Origin: Planctomycetota bacterium
GTDB taxonomy: Bacteria; Planctomycetota; SZUA-567; H5-PLA8
Length of the DNA: 61,451 bases
Assembly (NCBI GenBank): GCA_023150555.1
Contig: JAKLKQ010000038.1
Span: 1-61,451 of the forward strand
Reading direction: 5' to 3'
Below, piece after piece: positions 1-10,032 of the stretch. The notes beneath the pieces were generated by a model. The model saw only the letters and a program-made list of their open reading frames with translations. It was not told the origin of the DNA and ran no database searches. Each line of letters begins with the position of its first letter. Within the stretch, counting starts at the first letter, position 1. The translations under genes and the position numbers were made by a program.

Positions 1-122
1 GGGCGTTCCCTCGACGCCCCCACAAACTAGGTTTCGGCGGGGTGCCCAAGGGACTTAAGAACTTTTCAACAGAGCAGTTATTCGTCATTCGTAGCTCTTC
101 ATTTCGCGCAGGGGAAACCCGC

Positions 123-1535
123 TTGTCCGCGCCCAAGAACCTTCTCTATGTAATGACCGACCACCAGCGCGCCGACAGCATCGGGATGGTGCAGGCGGGC
201 GTGGAGGTCACGCCGCGCCTGAACGCGCTGGCCGCTTCGAGTGCGAACTTTTCGCGCGCCTACAACGCCTGCCCACTGTGCGTGCCCGCGCGCACCGCGC
301 TGGCCACCGGGCGCTACCCCACGTCGAACGGCGTCACCTTCAACGACTGGGAAGGCGCGGCCGCCGGAAACTTTCCCACCCTGCACACGCTGCTGTTCGG
401 CGAAGGCTACGCCGTCGCGCATGCCGGCGTGCACCACATCCGCGTCCAGCCGGACCTCAAGCACGCGCTGCCCTGGGCCGTCTGGGCCGACGCCGCCGAC
501 TACGACGCGTGGGCGAAACTCGAAGGCGGCATCGATCCCGCCGCGAAGGAACTCAACAAGCCCTTCAAGAAACTCTGCCTCGACACCCGCGACGGCCAGC
601 CCTTCGAGATGAGCTACAGCAACGCCGCGGTGGGCCGCTGGCCGGGAAAGCTCTCCTCCTTTAAGGACTCCTACTTCACGCGCCTGGCCGAGAACTTTTT
701 GCGCGCCGAGGCCCCGGGCCTGAAGCAGCCCTTCGCGCTGTTCGTGCATCTGTGGTCGCCGCATCCGCCGCTGCTGGTGCCCGACGAGTACGCGCGGCTC
801 TTCGATCCGGAGAAACTCGATCTGCCTCCGAACGTCGGTGCGATCTCCGACGGCGAGCCCGCCGCGTGGCGCCGGGGCGTGCCCGCGCAACTGGCCGAAG
901 GCCTGAGCGAAGCCGACTGGCGCCGCGCGTGGTCCGCGCACTTGGGCCTGGTGCGCCTCGCCGACGACTGCCTGGGCAGATTGCTCAACGCGCTCGACGC
1001 TTCGGGGCGCGCCGCCGAGACGGCGGTGGTCTTCTTGAGCGACCACGGCGAGCACCTGGGCCAGCACCGCATGTACCAGAAGATGGAGATGTACGAGCCC
1101 GCCGTGCGTACGCCTCTGGTGATCCGCGCACCGGGCGTGGCGCCGCGGACGATCGCGACGCCGGTGAGCCACCTCGACGTGCTGCCGACGCTGCTCGAAC
1201 TGTTCGGCGTGGACGCGCCGCAGGGCCTCGACGGCGTCTCGCTCGCGCCGGCGCTGCAGGGGCATAACGAGGTTCCGCAGCGGCGCATCTTCTCGATGTA
1301 CGCGGGCAACTACGGCGCGACGCCGCACCGCCGCGCGTGCATCGACGGGCGCTGGAAGTACATCTGCGACCCGGCATCGCGCGACGAGGAGCTGTACGAC
1401 CTCGAGGCCGACCCGCTGGAGATGCGCAACCTCGCCGCCGACCCCGCGCACGCCGCGCGCAAGGCCGAGCTGCGCGGGGCGACCCGCGCGTGGCATCAGG
1501 CGAGCGGCGATTCGGTGGCCTGGACCGGCGCTTAG
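123..1535 (+). CDS. Sulfatase (Cys-type, choline-sulfatase/arylsulfatase family)
   Basis: Hydrolyses a sulfate ester; the substrate cannot be told from sequence. The formylglycine motif C-V-P-A-R followed by TALATGRYP lies near residue 53, so the cysteine would be converted by a formylglycine-generating enzyme or anaerobic SME. Metal-binding motifs are the N-terminal TDHQRADS and the C-terminal LSDHGEHLGQH. About 470 aa, the usual family length. I chose the TTG at 123 because AGGGGAA (110-116) sits 6 nt before it and the family-typical N-terminus (APKNLLYVMTDHQ) starts there; the frame is open back to 42. No signal peptide is seen, so it may be cytoplasmic. Sulfatases are abundant in Planctomycetota and Lentisphaerota. 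Confidence 0.9.
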   Translation: MSAPKNLLYVMTDHQRADSIGMVQAGVEVTPRLNALAASSANFSRAYNACPLCVPARTALATGRYPTSNGVTFNDWEGAAAGNFPTLHTLLFGEGYAVAHAGVHHIRVQPDLKHALPWAVWADAADYDAWAKLEGGIDPAAKELNKPFKKLCLDTRDGQPFEMSYSNAAVGRWPGKLSSFKDSYFTRLAENFLRAEAPGLKQPFALFVHLWSPHPPLLVPDEYARLFDPEKLDLPPNVGAISDGEPAAWRRGVPAQLAEGLSEADWRRAWSAHLGLVRLADDCLGRLLNALDASGRAAETAVVFLSDHGEHLGQHRMYQKMEMYEPAVRTPLVIRAPGVAPRTIATPVSHLDVLPTLLELFGVDAPQGLDGVSLAPALQGHNEVPQRRIFSMYAGNYGATPHRRACIDGRWKYICDPASRDEELYDLEADPLEMRNLAADPAHAARKAELRGATRAWHQASGDSVAWTGA

Positions 1536-1919
1536 GGCCTCAAGTCGCATACCGAACATTTACTGCAAAACGAAGTCGTAAGTCGGGCGGTTCAAAATTG
1601 CACCATGTGTGAATCGCCATTAGAAAAATACATTCATATTGTGCACCTTTATAAGCTGGTTGCTCGACGTGCAGAGCCCGGCAGCGGCTCCCAATTCCGC
1701 TCTAAATTTGTTGCAGAAATATCAGTCGTGGCCTAGCGCACGTCGTGCAGGTTCGCGGCTCGTAAAACAAAGCCGTGCGCGCCCGCGGCCCGGTGTTCCA
1801 AGTGTGTGCCCGGAAGGACCTTGCGGCAGTGCCTCAGCGGCCCGGATCGCCGAACCCAAGGCTTGATTCAAGCCTAAGCCAGTGATATGGTTAGGTGAAG
1901 TATCGGACTTCATCACCAG
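1536..1919. other. Intergenic region, no gene seen
   Basis: 384 bases between the sulfatase and the kinase, less GC-rich than its surroundings. Short open frames here have no recognisable product. The last 60 bases hold a candidate promoter and a dyad for the kinase gene (annotated separately). Confidence 0.5.
1863..1912 (+). promoter_or_regulatory. Candidate sigma70 promoter and dyad for the kinase gene
   Basis: TTGATT (1863-1868), 17-nt spacer, TATGGT (1886-1891). Just downstream is an inverted repeat TGAAGT-ATCGG-ACTTCA (1896-1912), which would overlap the start of transcription and could be an operator. Seen in sequence; function is inferred. Confidence 0.45.
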
Positions 1920-4900
1920 GTGCATAACTTGCCCGAAACCAAATCCGTCCCTGCCGCATCGCCCCCGTCGTCCCTGCCGCGCACCGCCTCGGCCTTGCAC
2001 CCACTCGAAGCGCGCTTCATCAAGCTGGCCCTTTTGCGCCAGTTTCTGACGCCATCGCAGATCAAGGAAGGGCACGAGCTGCTCCAGAAACGCGTCGCCG
2101 CCGGCGAGCGTAACGTCGTTCTGGAACAGATCTTCCAGGAGCAGGGGATCCTCACCGACGACGAGTGCGAGGAGCTGTGGGAGGTCATCGCCAAGACCAG
2201 CGACACCAACGTCCGCGACGAGATCACCTCGCGCAAGATCACGCGCCCAGGCGAGTCCCCCGCCATCGCGCGCCCCGGCGACGAGGAGCATCCGCGCATC
2301 ATCGGCGGCTTCGAGATCAAGGAACTCCTCGGCCGCGGCGGCATGGGCGCCGTCTACCGCGCGCGGCAAACCACGATGGACAGGGATGTTGCGTTAAAGC
2401 TCCTGCCGCCCGACCTGGCCTCCAACGCGAAGTACATCCGTCGCTTCATCCGCGAAGCCCGCGCCGCGGGCATGGTCAACCACCAGAACCTGGTGCGCGT
2501 CTACGACGTCAGTGAGGCCGACGGGCGCTATTTCATCAGCATGGAGTACGTCGAAGGCCTTACCGTCAAACAGATCATGCGCCGCGAAGGGCGCATCCCC
2601 GTCGTCACCAGCTTGAAGATCATCGAGCAAGTCGCCGCGGCACTCGATTGCGCGCACAGCGTGAAGATCGTTCACCGCGACATCAAGCCCGACAACATCA
2701 TGATCACGTCGCAGGGCGTCGCGAAGCTCTGCGACCTGGGCCTGGCCAAGCTGCTCGAAGGCGGCCCGATGCAGGACACCGACACGCAAGACGGCCACAC
2801 GATGGGCACGCCGCATTACATGAGCCCCGAGCAAGCCAAGGCTGCGGGTAAGGTCGACGCGCGCAGCGACCTCTACAGCCTCGGCGCGACGCTGTACCAC
2901 ATGATCACGGGGCGTGTTCCGTTCGACGGCGAGACGCCGCTGGAGATCCTAATGCGGGTCACCAGCGAGGCGCCCGTGCGCCCGGACCGCTTTGAACCCC
3001 TGCTGCCTCCGCCCCTGACGCGCCTGATGCTGCGCCTGCTGGCCAAGAACCCCAGCGAGCGCCCCAAGACGGCCGCCGAGGTCCAGGAAGCGCTTCACGA
3101 ACTGCGCCGCGACATCGAGTTGGGCCGGGTCTTCGTCTTCGACGACGCGCCGCGGATCTCGCGCGGGCATCCCCTGCCCGCGCCGCCGTCCGCCACGCGG
3201 CCCCCGTGGGTCAAGCCGGCCATCGGACTGGGCGCGGCCGCCTGCTTCTTCCTGCTGGCCCTGTGGGTGCACGGGCGCCGCGAACGCCGAGCCGCGCCAC
3301 CGGCGCCGTTGGTCTTCTTCGATGCCCCACCCTCCGAGGCCAAGACCTCGCCAGAAAACACCACCGAAACCAAATCCGACCCCATCGTCATTGCCGAGCC
3401 GCCCTCGACTGTGCCGGTGGCCACGATGCCGCCGGACGACGTCTCAGCGCCGGAACTGAAGGCCTCCTCGGCCGAGGACCAGGTCCGCTTCGCCGCCCTG
3501 CGCGACCGCGCGGTCAAGCTCCGCGACCAGGACGCGCAGGAGGTCTTCGCGCGCCTCAAGCGCGGCGTCTGGGACCTCGCTCACGCCGGGTACTACCGCC
3601 AGGCGCGCAACCTTCTGATGGACCTGCCGGTGAAGCTGCGCGAGGCCACCGGCCTGCGTGATGCGACCCAGGCAGAGCTGACGGCTTTGCACCTGGCCGC
3701 GCAATCCGACGCGAAGGCACGCGGCGCCGAGTTGGAAGCCCTGGCCAAGGCCGGCCTGCACCACTTGGCCCTGGACCTGGCCCAACGCTGGAAGGACGAG
3801 GCGGCGCGGGACGGCGAGGACCTGACGCCGGAACTGGGCGCCACGCGCAAGGCCGCGCTCGCGAAGGCCGCCGCCGCCGCCGACCAGGCCTCGGCGCAGG
3901 CCCGCGCCGAGGATGCCCAGCTGCAGGCCATCCGCGAAGGCGTCGATTCGGCCCGAAAGCTCTCGAGCAAGCACGATCTTTCCGGCGGGCGGCGCATCGC
4001 CATGGGCCTGCTGAACCGCGCAAACAATGAGCCCAACGAGAGCATCGTATATGGCGCCGAGGTCATGCGCCTGGAGTTCGCCCAGGGCCTCTTCGACCGT
4101 CTCGCGCAGGGCATCAATACCCACCCGGGCATGGTCGCCGAGCGCGACTTCCGGCCTGGGGAGGCCCTGAGCGGCAAGGTCACGTCGCTGAACATGGAGG
4201 AAAACTATTTCGTCATCGTGCGCCCGGACGTGCAGTCGCGCATCAACCTCTTCACGATTCAGCGGCGCGAGATGCGGCGGCTCTTCGAGATCGTCTTCGT
4301 CGAGAAGCGCATGACCGACGACGATCCCCTGGGCCGCCTGGCCTATGACCTTGACGATCGCGATCCGCGCCTGATGCGCGCTGCCATCGCGCAACTGGCC
4401 GATGCCGATCCCGCCGGAAACGCCGCGCGGCTGCTCGATCGCCTGATCGCCGCCGACGGCCCCTTCGTGCGCCAGGAGGTGCGCCAGCAACTCGACGCCG
4501 CCGAAGAGGCCGCCCTGTCCGCACGCTACGGCGATGCCGTCGGCCGTCTGGGCAAGGCGCGCTGGGCCCTGGGCGACATTCAAGACGAGGCCCTGACCAC
4601 GCGCTACCGCGAACTGCTGAAGCGGGTCACCGAGGTGCGGGAGGCGGGCGAGCCCTACGGCATGGACCGCCGGCTCTTCGACCGCGAGCGCGGGCGCCTG
4701 GAACTCGACGGCTCCGAACTGGCTTACAAGAAAGACCTCTGGCACTGGTCCGTCGGCCAGCCGGACAGGCGCGAGCAGAGCGGCCGCCCGGCGCTGGTCT
4801 TCGGCGACCAGACCGTGCGGGGCTCGTCGCCCTGGACGCTGGAGGGGCCGTGCCGCGTGATGCTTGAGGTCTACCTGGGCGAAGGCGCACGCGGCGCGCT

Positions 4901-5831
4901 TTTCCTGGACGCCCATCCCCTGGACGGCAAGGACGTGGCGTCACCCACACCGCGCTGGTCGCTGGCCGTGGACGCGGTCGGCGGGACCCCGTCGGCGGAG
5001 TTGAGCCGCGAAGGCCGCCGGGAGCCGAAATGGGCGCGCATGAACCTGGGCGCCGGCGGCAGCCACCGCCTGTGGCTGGACTTGGCCGGAGGCACGACGG
5101 CGTGGGGCATCGGCGACGCCGAGATCCTGCGCCGCGGCGATGCCGGCTACACGCGCTGGCGCTTGAACCTGGTGGCGCGCGGGGACGTACAGGTGCTGGG
5201 GCTGCAGGTCGAAGGCCGATTCCATGGCCTTCGTTCGCTTGAAGAGTTGAAGCGCAGCGGCGAAGATGCCTTTGCCGAAGCCCGGCAGGGCGGAGCTGGA
5301 ACCGAGCAGAAGCTCAAGGCCCTCCTGCAGCAGTACGGCTGGCATGCGACCCTGGCCTCGCGGGCATTCGCCGAGTTGGCCGCGCACGCCGGCCAGGCGG
5401 GCAGGCTGGACGAAGCCAGATACTGGGAAAGCCGCGCCTTGTTCGAATGCCCCACCAGCCTGTGGCCGCCGGAGACGCGGATGCTCTTCAATCCGCATCT
5501 TCAGTGGCTCAAGCAGCGCGACCGCGTCGGCCCCTACCGTTCGGTGCCGCCGGTCGAGGACCTGTATGCGCCCTACCGCATTCCGGTGCCGCCCAAGGTC
5601 GGCAGCGGCAGCCTGAAGCCGGGCGGAAAAGTGCCCGGACCCGGGGACGGCATAGGCACCGGCGAAGACGACAATCCGGACAAACCGGTGCGCGACACCG
5701 TCATCACGCCGGGCAACCGGGAACTGCGCCGCCCGAAGCAGTTCGATCCGGAACCGGGCAACGTGAAGGTGATCAAACCCGAGGATCCCGTGCGCCAAGG
5801 CGTCGTCAAACCCCAGGGGAGGAATCCGTGA
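1920..5831 (+). CDS. Membrane-anchored Ser/Thr protein kinase with long extracytoplasmic region
   Basis: Hanks-type kinase, 1303 aa. Kinase domain at about residues 128-395: glycine loop GRGGMGAV, lysine in VALKLL, catalytic HRDIKPDN near 252, DLG in place of DFG, and GTPHYMSPEQ at the activation loop/APE region. One membrane segment follows near 430-452. The remaining ~850 residues are helical, charged and Pro-rich at the end, with no domain I recognise. A short N-terminal domain of about 120 residues precedes the kinase, as in many planctomycete kinases. The start is uncertain: GTG at 1920 or TTG at 1929, the latter preceded by AGGTG. The stop overlaps the next gene's GTG by 3 nt, so the CBS gene is co-translated. 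Confidence 0.92.
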   Translation: MHNLPETKSVPAASPPSSLPRTASALHPLEARFIKLALLRQFLTPSQIKEGHELLQKRVAAGERNVVLEQIFQEQGILTDDECEELWEVIAKTSDTNVRDEITSRKITRPGESPAIARPGDEEHPRIIGGFEIKELLGRGGMGAVYRARQTTMDRDVALKLLPPDLASNAKYIRRFIREARAAGMVNHQNLVRVYDVSEADGRYFISMEYVEGLTVKQIMRREGRIPVVTSLKIIEQVAAALDCAHSVKIVHRDIKPDNIMITSQGVAKLCDLGLAKLLEGGPMQDTDTQDGHTMGTPHYMSPEQAKAAGKVDARSDLYSLGATLYHMITGRVPFDGETPLEILMRVTSEAPVRPDRFEPLLPPPLTRLMLRLLAKNPSERPKTAAEVQEALHELRRDIELGRVFVFDDAPRISRGHPLPAPPSATRPPWVKPAIGLGAAACFFLLALWVHGRRERRAAPPAPLVFFDAPPSEAKTSPENTTETKSDPIVIAEPPSTVPVATMPPDDVSAPELKASSAEDQVRFAALRDRAVKLRDQDAQEVFARLKRGVWDLAHAGYYRQARNLLMDLPVKLREATGLRDATQAELTALHLAAQSDAKARGAELEALAKAGLHHLALDLAQRWKDEAARDGEDLTPELGATRKAALAKAAAAADQASAQARAEDAQLQAIREGVDSARKLSSKHDLSGGRRIAMGLLNRANNEPNESIVYGAEVMRLEFAQGLFDRLAQGINTHPGMVAERDFRPGEALSGKVTSLNMEENYFVIVRPDVQSRINLFTIQRREMRRLFEIVFVEKRMTDDDPLGRLAYDLDDRDPRLMRAAIAQLADADPAGNAARLLDRLIAADGPFVRQEVRQQLDAAEEAALSARYGDAVGRLGKARWALGDIQDEALTTRYRELLKRVTEVREAGEPYGMDRRLFDRERGRLELDGSELAYKKDLWHWSVGQPDRREQSGRPALVFGDQTVRGSSPWTLEGPCRVMLEVYLGEGARGALFLDAHPLDGKDVASPTPRWSLAVDAVGGTPSAELSREGRREPKWARMNLGAGGSHRLWLDLAGGTTAWGIGDAEILRRGDAGYTRWRLNLVARGDVQVLGLQVEGRFHGLRSLEELKRSGEDAFAEARQGGAGTEQKLKALLQQYGWHATLASRAFAELAAHAGQAGRLDEARYWESRALFECPTSLWPPETRMLFNPHLQWLKQRDRVGPYRSVPPVEDLYAPYRIPVPPKVGSGSLKPGGKVPGPGDGIGTGEDDNPDKPVRDTVITPGNRELRRPKQFDPEPGNVKVIKPEDPVRQGVVKPQGRNP

Positions 5832-6259
5832 CCGTTCAGGAGATCATGCGCACGCCGGTCGTCTCCATCGCCCCCGAAGCCGGCCTGGACCGCGCTTTGG
5901 TGATGATGCGCACCCAGCGCATCCGGCACCTTCCCGTGGTGCAGGACGGCAAACTGGTCGGCATCGTCACCGACCGCGACCTGCGGCTCTCGATGGTGGA
6001 AAAGGACGGCCCGCAGAGCGCGCCGAAAGGCCTGTACCTTCCGGCCCTGACGAAGATCAAGACAATCATGGTAGAGGACGTCAAGACGATCACTCCGATC
6101 GACACCGTGGGCGACGCGGCCAATTTGATGAGCAAGTACAAGATCGGTTGCCTTCCGGTCGTGGAAGGCTCGTCTAAACACATCGTCGGTATCGTTACCG
6201 AAACCGACATGCTCCGCGTCCTCGCCCAGCTGCTCACCGAAGGCAAAAGGAAATCATAA
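5828..6259 (+). CDS. Two-CBS-domain protein
   Basis: 143-aa protein made of a CBS pair: the first starts at VQEIMRTPVVSIAPE and has the TDRDLR hallmark; the second starts near IKTIMVEDVKTI and has TETDMLRVL. Such stand-alone Bateman modules bind adenine nucleotides and often regulate a partner. Start GTG at 5828 overlaps the kinase stop (GTGA) and follows a strong ribosome site (AGGGGAGGAA, 5815-5824). The overlap suggests translational coupling and a shared function with the kinase, but the partner is unknown. Confidence 0.9.
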   Translation: MTVQEIMRTPVVSIAPEAGLDRALVMMRTQRIRHLPVVQDGKLVGIVTDRDLRLSMVEKDGPQSAPKGLYLPALTKIKTIMVEDVKTITPIDTVGDAANLMSKYKIGCLPVVEGSSKHIVGIVTETDMLRVLAQLLTEGKRKS

Positions 6260-6268
6260 AAGAACTCA

Positions 6269-7912
6269 ATGACCACAGACCTCCTGGCGCAAGCCGGCCC
6301 TTCCAACACGAGCGACTCCCCCGAGCAGGCCCCGGAACCGGCGGCCTCCTTCGAGGCCATGGGCCTCAACGACGCCGTGCTGGCCAACCTGAAGGACGCG
6401 GGCTTCAAGCAGCCCACGCCCATCCAGGCCCTGTTCATCCCCCAGGCGCTGACAGGCTGTGACGTCCTGGGCCAGGCCCAGACCGGCACGGGCAAGACCG
6501 CGTCGTTCCTGCTGCCCGTCTTCCAGCGCGTTAAGGCCAAGGACGACCGCCCCGCGGTGCTGATCCTGGCGCCCACCCGCGAACTGGCCCTGCAGATCCA
6601 CGGCGAAGTGGAACGCCTGGGCAAAAACCTGGGCCTCAGCTCCGTGACGCTCTACGGCGGCTCCAGCTACGACCCGCAGATCGAAGCCCTGCGGCGCGGC
6701 GTGAACCTGGTGGTGGGCACGCCTGGGCGCGTGATGGACCACATGCGCGCGCGGCGGCTGGACCTGAGCGGAATCCAGGTCGCGGTGCTGGACGAGGCCG
6801 ACCGCATGCTGGACCTGGGCTTCCGCAAGGACATCGAATACATCCTGCGGCACTGCCCCAAGGAGCGCCAGACGCTGCTGCTTTCAGCCACCATCCCCGA
6901 CGATATCCGCCTCCTGGTCCAACGCTTTATGCACGAGCCCAAGGAGGTCTGGACCGCGCCGGAAAACCTGACTGTCGAATCGGTCGAGCAGTTCTACATG
7001 GTCGCCGAACGCGAGAAGAAGTGGCCAATGCTCCTGAAGCTGCTGGACGTGGAGCGCCCCGGCCTGGCCATCATCTTCTGCACCACCAAGGCCAGCGCGA
7101 AGCGCCTTGCCGCGAAACTCAAGACCGTGCACCTCAACGCCAAGGAGATCCACGGCGATCTGGTGCAGACCCGCCGCGAGAAGATCATGACGCGCTTCCG
7201 CACCGGCAAGGTGCAGCTGCTGGTCGCCACCGACGTCGCTTCGCGCGGCATCGACGTGGACAACATCACCCACATCGTCAACTACGACATCCCCTACAAG
7301 CTTGAGGACTACGTGCACCGCATCGGCCGCACCGGGCGCATGAACCGCCTCGGCAAGGCCTTCACTTTCGTCACGCCCGAAGAGGCCCACTTCCTGACCG
7401 GCATCGAGCAGCTGATCAACCGCGAGATCCATGCCATCAAGTACGACGCCTTGGAAAGCTGCTTCTGGCCTCATCCGGCCGCCGAGCCGCCGCCCGAGTT
7501 CCGCACCGAGGACACCGGCGAGCGCGACGAGCCCGAGGTCTACCTCGAGCCTAAGGAAGGCGGCCGGGGCAAGGGCCGTCCGCGGCGCGGCGAGCGCAGA
7601 GGACGCGTCGGCGAACGGTCCCGCGAGCAGGCTCCGCGCAGCGAATCCTCGGGCGCCCGCGAAAGCGCCGGCGATGGTTCCGGTGAAGGCGGCAGGCGCC
7701 GCCGCCGCGGCCGGCGCAGCGGCAAATCCGTCGAAGCTGTCTGCTCTGCCTGCGGCGCCAGCACGACCCTGCCCTTTGAACCGTCCACCAACCGTCCCGT
7801 TTATTGCGATCCCTGTTTTGAATCCGTGAAACAGAACCGGTCCGGAGGCCGCGGCACCAAGCCCCAGCCCGCGTCCGAACCGGCTGGCCAGGCGTCCGAG
7901 GAGAACGGGTAA
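6269..7912 (+). CDS. DEAD-box RNA helicase with C-terminal CxxC-x17-CxxC zinc motif
   Basis: ATP-dependent RNA helicase, 547 aa. Q-motif phenylalanine and PTPIQ, motif I AQTGTGKT, Ia PTRELA, Ib TPGR, II DEAD, III SAT, IV IIFC, V ATDVASRGID and VI HRIGRTGR are all present and intact. The last ~130 residues are Arg/Gly-rich and then carry a zinc-ribbon motif: C-S-A-C, exactly 17 residues, C-D-P-C. The next gene carries the same motif. Ten bases separate it from the CBS gene. Likely roles are ribosome assembly or RNA decay; the exact target is unknown. Confidence 0.95.
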   Translation: MTTDLLAQAGPSNTSDSPEQAPEPAASFEAMGLNDAVLANLKDAGFKQPTPIQALFIPQALTGCDVLGQAQTGTGKTASFLLPVFQRVKAKDDRPAVLILAPTRELALQIHGEVERLGKNLGLSSVTLYGGSSYDPQIEALRRGVNLVVGTPGRVMDHMRARRLDLSGIQVAVLDEADRMLDLGFRKDIEYILRHCPKERQTLLLSATIPDDIRLLVQRFMHEPKEVWTAPENLTVESVEQFYMVAEREKKWPMLLKLLDVERPGLAIIFCTTKASAKRLAAKLKTVHLNAKEIHGDLVQTRREKIMTRFRTGKVQLLVATDVASRGIDVDNITHIVNYDIPYKLEDYVHRIGRTGRMNRLGKAFTFVTPEEAHFLTGIEQLINREIHAIKYDALESCFWPHPAAEPPPEFRTEDTGERDEPEVYLEPKEGGRGKGRPRRGERRGRVGERSREQAPRSESSGARESAGDGSGEGGRRRRRGRRSGKSVEAVCSACGASTTLPFEPSTNRPVYCDPCFESVKQNRSGGRGTKPQPASEPAGQASEENG

Positions 7913-7962
7913 GAAACGGAGTTGTCCTGCCCTTGTTCCGGCGGAGCAAAGGAGACCAGGCT

Positions 7963-8355
7963 ATGGAGCACGAGCACCAGGATTCGGCCCCCGGCAACGC
8001 CCGGGAAGACAAGGTTCTTACCTGCAGCGACTGCGGGAAACCCTTTACCTTCACGGGAGGCGAACAGGCCTTCTACGAGGAGCGCGGCTTCAAGCCACCG
8101 CGCCGCTGCAAGGCCTGCCGCAGCCAGCGCAAATCCGAACGCGCTCCGGCCGTCGGCGGTGGGGGTGGAGGCGGCGGGTACGGCGGTTCGGGCGGCGGTC
8201 GGTCCGGCGGGAAGGACTTCCACAAGGCCGTCTGTTCGGTCTGCGGCACCGAGACTTCCGTGCCGTTCAAGCCCGATCCCAGCAGGCCCATCTACTGCCG
8301 CAACTGCTACCTGACCATCAAGAAGGGCGGCCCGAGTTCGGACGCGGGCCATTAG
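7963..8355 (+). CDS. Double zinc-ribbon protein (zinc-ribbon plus CxxC-x17-CxxC)
   Basis: 130-aa protein. N-terminal CSDCGKPF...RRCKACR zinc ribbon, a Gly-rich linker, then C-S-V-C, 17 residues, C-R-N-C, near the C-terminus. ATG at 7963 is preceded by AAAGGAG (7948-7954). The C-terminal module closely resembles the one fused to the upstream helicase, so it probably works with it, possibly in RNA binding. Its 3' end overlaps the convergent gene at 8318 by 38 bp. Confidence 0.85.
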   Translation: MEHEHQDSAPGNAREDKVLTCSDCGKPFTFTGGEQAFYEERGFKPPRRCKACRSQRKSERAPAVGGGGGGGGYGGSGGGRSGGKDFHKAVCSVCGTETSVPFKPDPSRPIYCRNCYLTIKKGGPSSDAGH

Positions 8356-8707
8356 CTGTCCCGCGCAGGGCTTCCAGTTCGGCGGCCAGGCTGCGGCGTT
8401 CGGCGCTCCACGTCTCCACCGAGCGGAACCAGCGCCGGGCGAAGTACCGGTTCAGCAGGCCCAGCACAAGCGACAGCACGCCAAAGACCACGGAGTGGAT
8501 CACGAACATCCGCGGCCAGCCGGTGGCCCACGCGAAACCCAAGAACATCACAGTCCCGAACCCCGTCGCCATCGCCACCGCGCCCGTCAATAGCGCCGAC
8601 GTGGGCAGCTTGGGCTCCAGCCGGTAGCGGGCTTCCCAGGTAGCCTCCAGTTCGGCCAGCCGCCGGGACCGGTCGTCGCCCTGCGGGGTGCCGTTCGCGT
8701 CGCTCAT
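8318..8707 (-). CDS. Small two-helix membrane protein, unknown function
   Basis: 129 aa from ATG at 8707, preceded by AAGAGG. A charged N-terminus (about residues 1-35) is followed by two hydrophobic helices (LLTGAVAMATGFGTVMFLGFAWA and a second starting MFVIHSVVFG), then an amphipathic charged C-terminus. I do not recognise a family. The upstream extension of the frame to 8941 lies inside carA and is not coding. Divergent from carA and overlapping the zinc-ribbon gene tail to tail. Confidence 0.65.
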   Translation of the reverse strand: MSDANGTPQGDDRSRRLAELEATWEARYRLEPKLPTSALLTGAVAMATGFGTVMFLGFAWATGWPRMFVIHSVVFGVLSLVLGLLNRYFARRWFRSVETWSAERRSLAAELEALRGTANGPRPNSGRPS

Positions 8708-8766
8708 GACCTCTTTAATAAGGCCTGAGCGCTCCTCCGGCAACGCCCCGGACGGCCTGTTATTCG

Positions 8767-8795
8767 TTGCGCCGCCCTCAAACGCCGGATAAAAA
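8767..8795 (+). promoter_or_regulatory. Candidate promoter for carA
   Basis: TTGCGC (8767-8772), 17-nt spacer, TAAAAA (8790-8795), about 68 nt before the carA start, in the divergent gap. Confidence 0.4.
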
Positions 8796-8862
8796 TTAGC
8801 GAGCTGGAATGCTAGAGCCTGCTGCCAAGCCCCCGAGCCGCTTAGAGCCGAGGAGAACCGCC

Positions 8863-10023
8863 TTGAGCGCCACCACGCGACCGACCGCCCGCCTGGTCCT
8901 GGAAGATGGAACCGTCTACCGCGGCCGCGCTTTCGGCGCACCAGTGGACCGCTTTGGCGAAGTCGTCTTCAACACCAGCATGGCCGGCTACCAGGAGATC
9001 CTCACCGACCCGTCCTACGCCGGGCAGATCGTGACCATGACCTACCCGCTGATCGGGAACTACGGCGTCAACGAACAGGACAACGAATCCGCCAAGCCGC
9101 ACGTGGAAGGCTTCCTGATCCGCGAACTGAGCGGCCAGCGCAGCAACTACCGCTCCGACGCGGACCTCAGCCAGTTCCTGGCCAAGGCGGGCGTGCCGGG
9201 AATGGACGAGATCGACACCCGCGCGCTGACCAAGAAACTGCGCGTCGCCGGCGTGATGCGCGGCGTGCTGTCCTGCGCCCCGGAAAGTGAGAAGCTGTCC
9301 GACGCCGATCTGGTCGACCGCGCGCGCTCCGGCCCGCGCATGGAAGGCCAGAACCTCGCGGCCAAAGTCAGCTGCAAGGAACCTTACCGCTGGGAAGGCG
9401 GTTTCGTTCCGGGCTTCGGCCGCGCCGAAACCGACGCCGCCAAGCACGCGCCCAACGCGTTCAAGGTCGTCGCCGTGGATTTTGGCATCAAACAGAACAT
9501 CCTGCGGTGCCTGCAGGAAGTCGGCGCCGAGGTCACCGTCGTGCCGGCGACGTCCAGCGCCACCGACATCCTCAAGCACAAGCCCGACGGCGTCTTCCTC
9601 TCCAACGGCCCCGGCGACCCCGCGGCTGTCACCGGCGCGCCCGAAGCCATCAAAGGCCTGCTGGGCAAGGTGCCGGTCTTCGGCATCTGCCTCGGCAACC
9701 AGCTCCTGGGCCTGGCGCTGGGCATGAAGACCTACAAACTCAAGTTCGGCCACCGCGGCGCCAACCATCCGGTGCTCGAAGAGGCCACGGGCAAGGTGGA
9801 GATCACCAGCCAGAACCACGGCTTCGCGGTCGATCCCAAGTCGCTGCTGAAGAACGTCGAGGTCACCCACGTGAACCTCAACGACAAGACCGTGGAAGGC
9901 CTCAAGCACAAGGAATTCCCGGCCTTCTCGGTGCAGTACCACCCCGAGGCCAGCCCCGGCCCGCACGACAGCTTCTACCTCTTCGGGCGCTTCCGGGAGA
10001 TGATCCTGGCGGCGCGCAAGTAG
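8863..10023 (+). CDS. carA: Carbamoyl-phosphate synthase small subunit
   Basis: Glutaminase subunit that supplies ammonia to CarB for carbamoyl phosphate (arginine and pyrimidine synthesis). N-terminal CPSase small-chain domain ([13 protein letters not shown]..., [16 protein letters not shown]) and C-terminal class I glutamine amidotransferase with the nucleophile Cys276 in FGICLGNQ and the His360/Glu362 pair in YHPEASPGP. 386 aa, normal length. TTG at 8863 follows AGGAGA (8851-8856). carB is not adjacent; the next gene is a sulfotransferase. Confidence 0.96.
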   Translation: MSATTRPTARLVLEDGTVYRGRAFGAPVDRFGEVVFNTSMAGYQEILTDPSYAGQIVTMTYPLIGNYGVNEQDNESAKPHVEGFLIRELSGQRSNYRSDADLSQFLAKAGVPGMDEIDTRALTKKLRVAGVMRGVLSCAPESEKLSDADLVDRARSGPRMEGQNLAAKVSCKEPYRWEGGFVPGFGRAETDAAKHAPNAFKVVAVDFGIKQNILRCLQEVGAEVTVVPATSSATDILKHKPDGVFLSNGPGDPAAVTGAPEAIKGLLGKVPVFGICLGNQLLGLALGMKTYKLKFGHRGANHPVLEEATGKVEITSQNHGFAVDPKSLLKNVEVTHVNLNDKTVEGLKHKEFPAFSVQYHPEASPGPHDSFYLFGRFREMILAARK

Positions 10024-10032
10024 CGCCTGCCC

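Noticed and set aside
1639..1866. 75-codon open frame between the sulfatase and the kinase
   Set aside because: No ribosome site, no recognisable domain, and it runs into the kinase promoter region.
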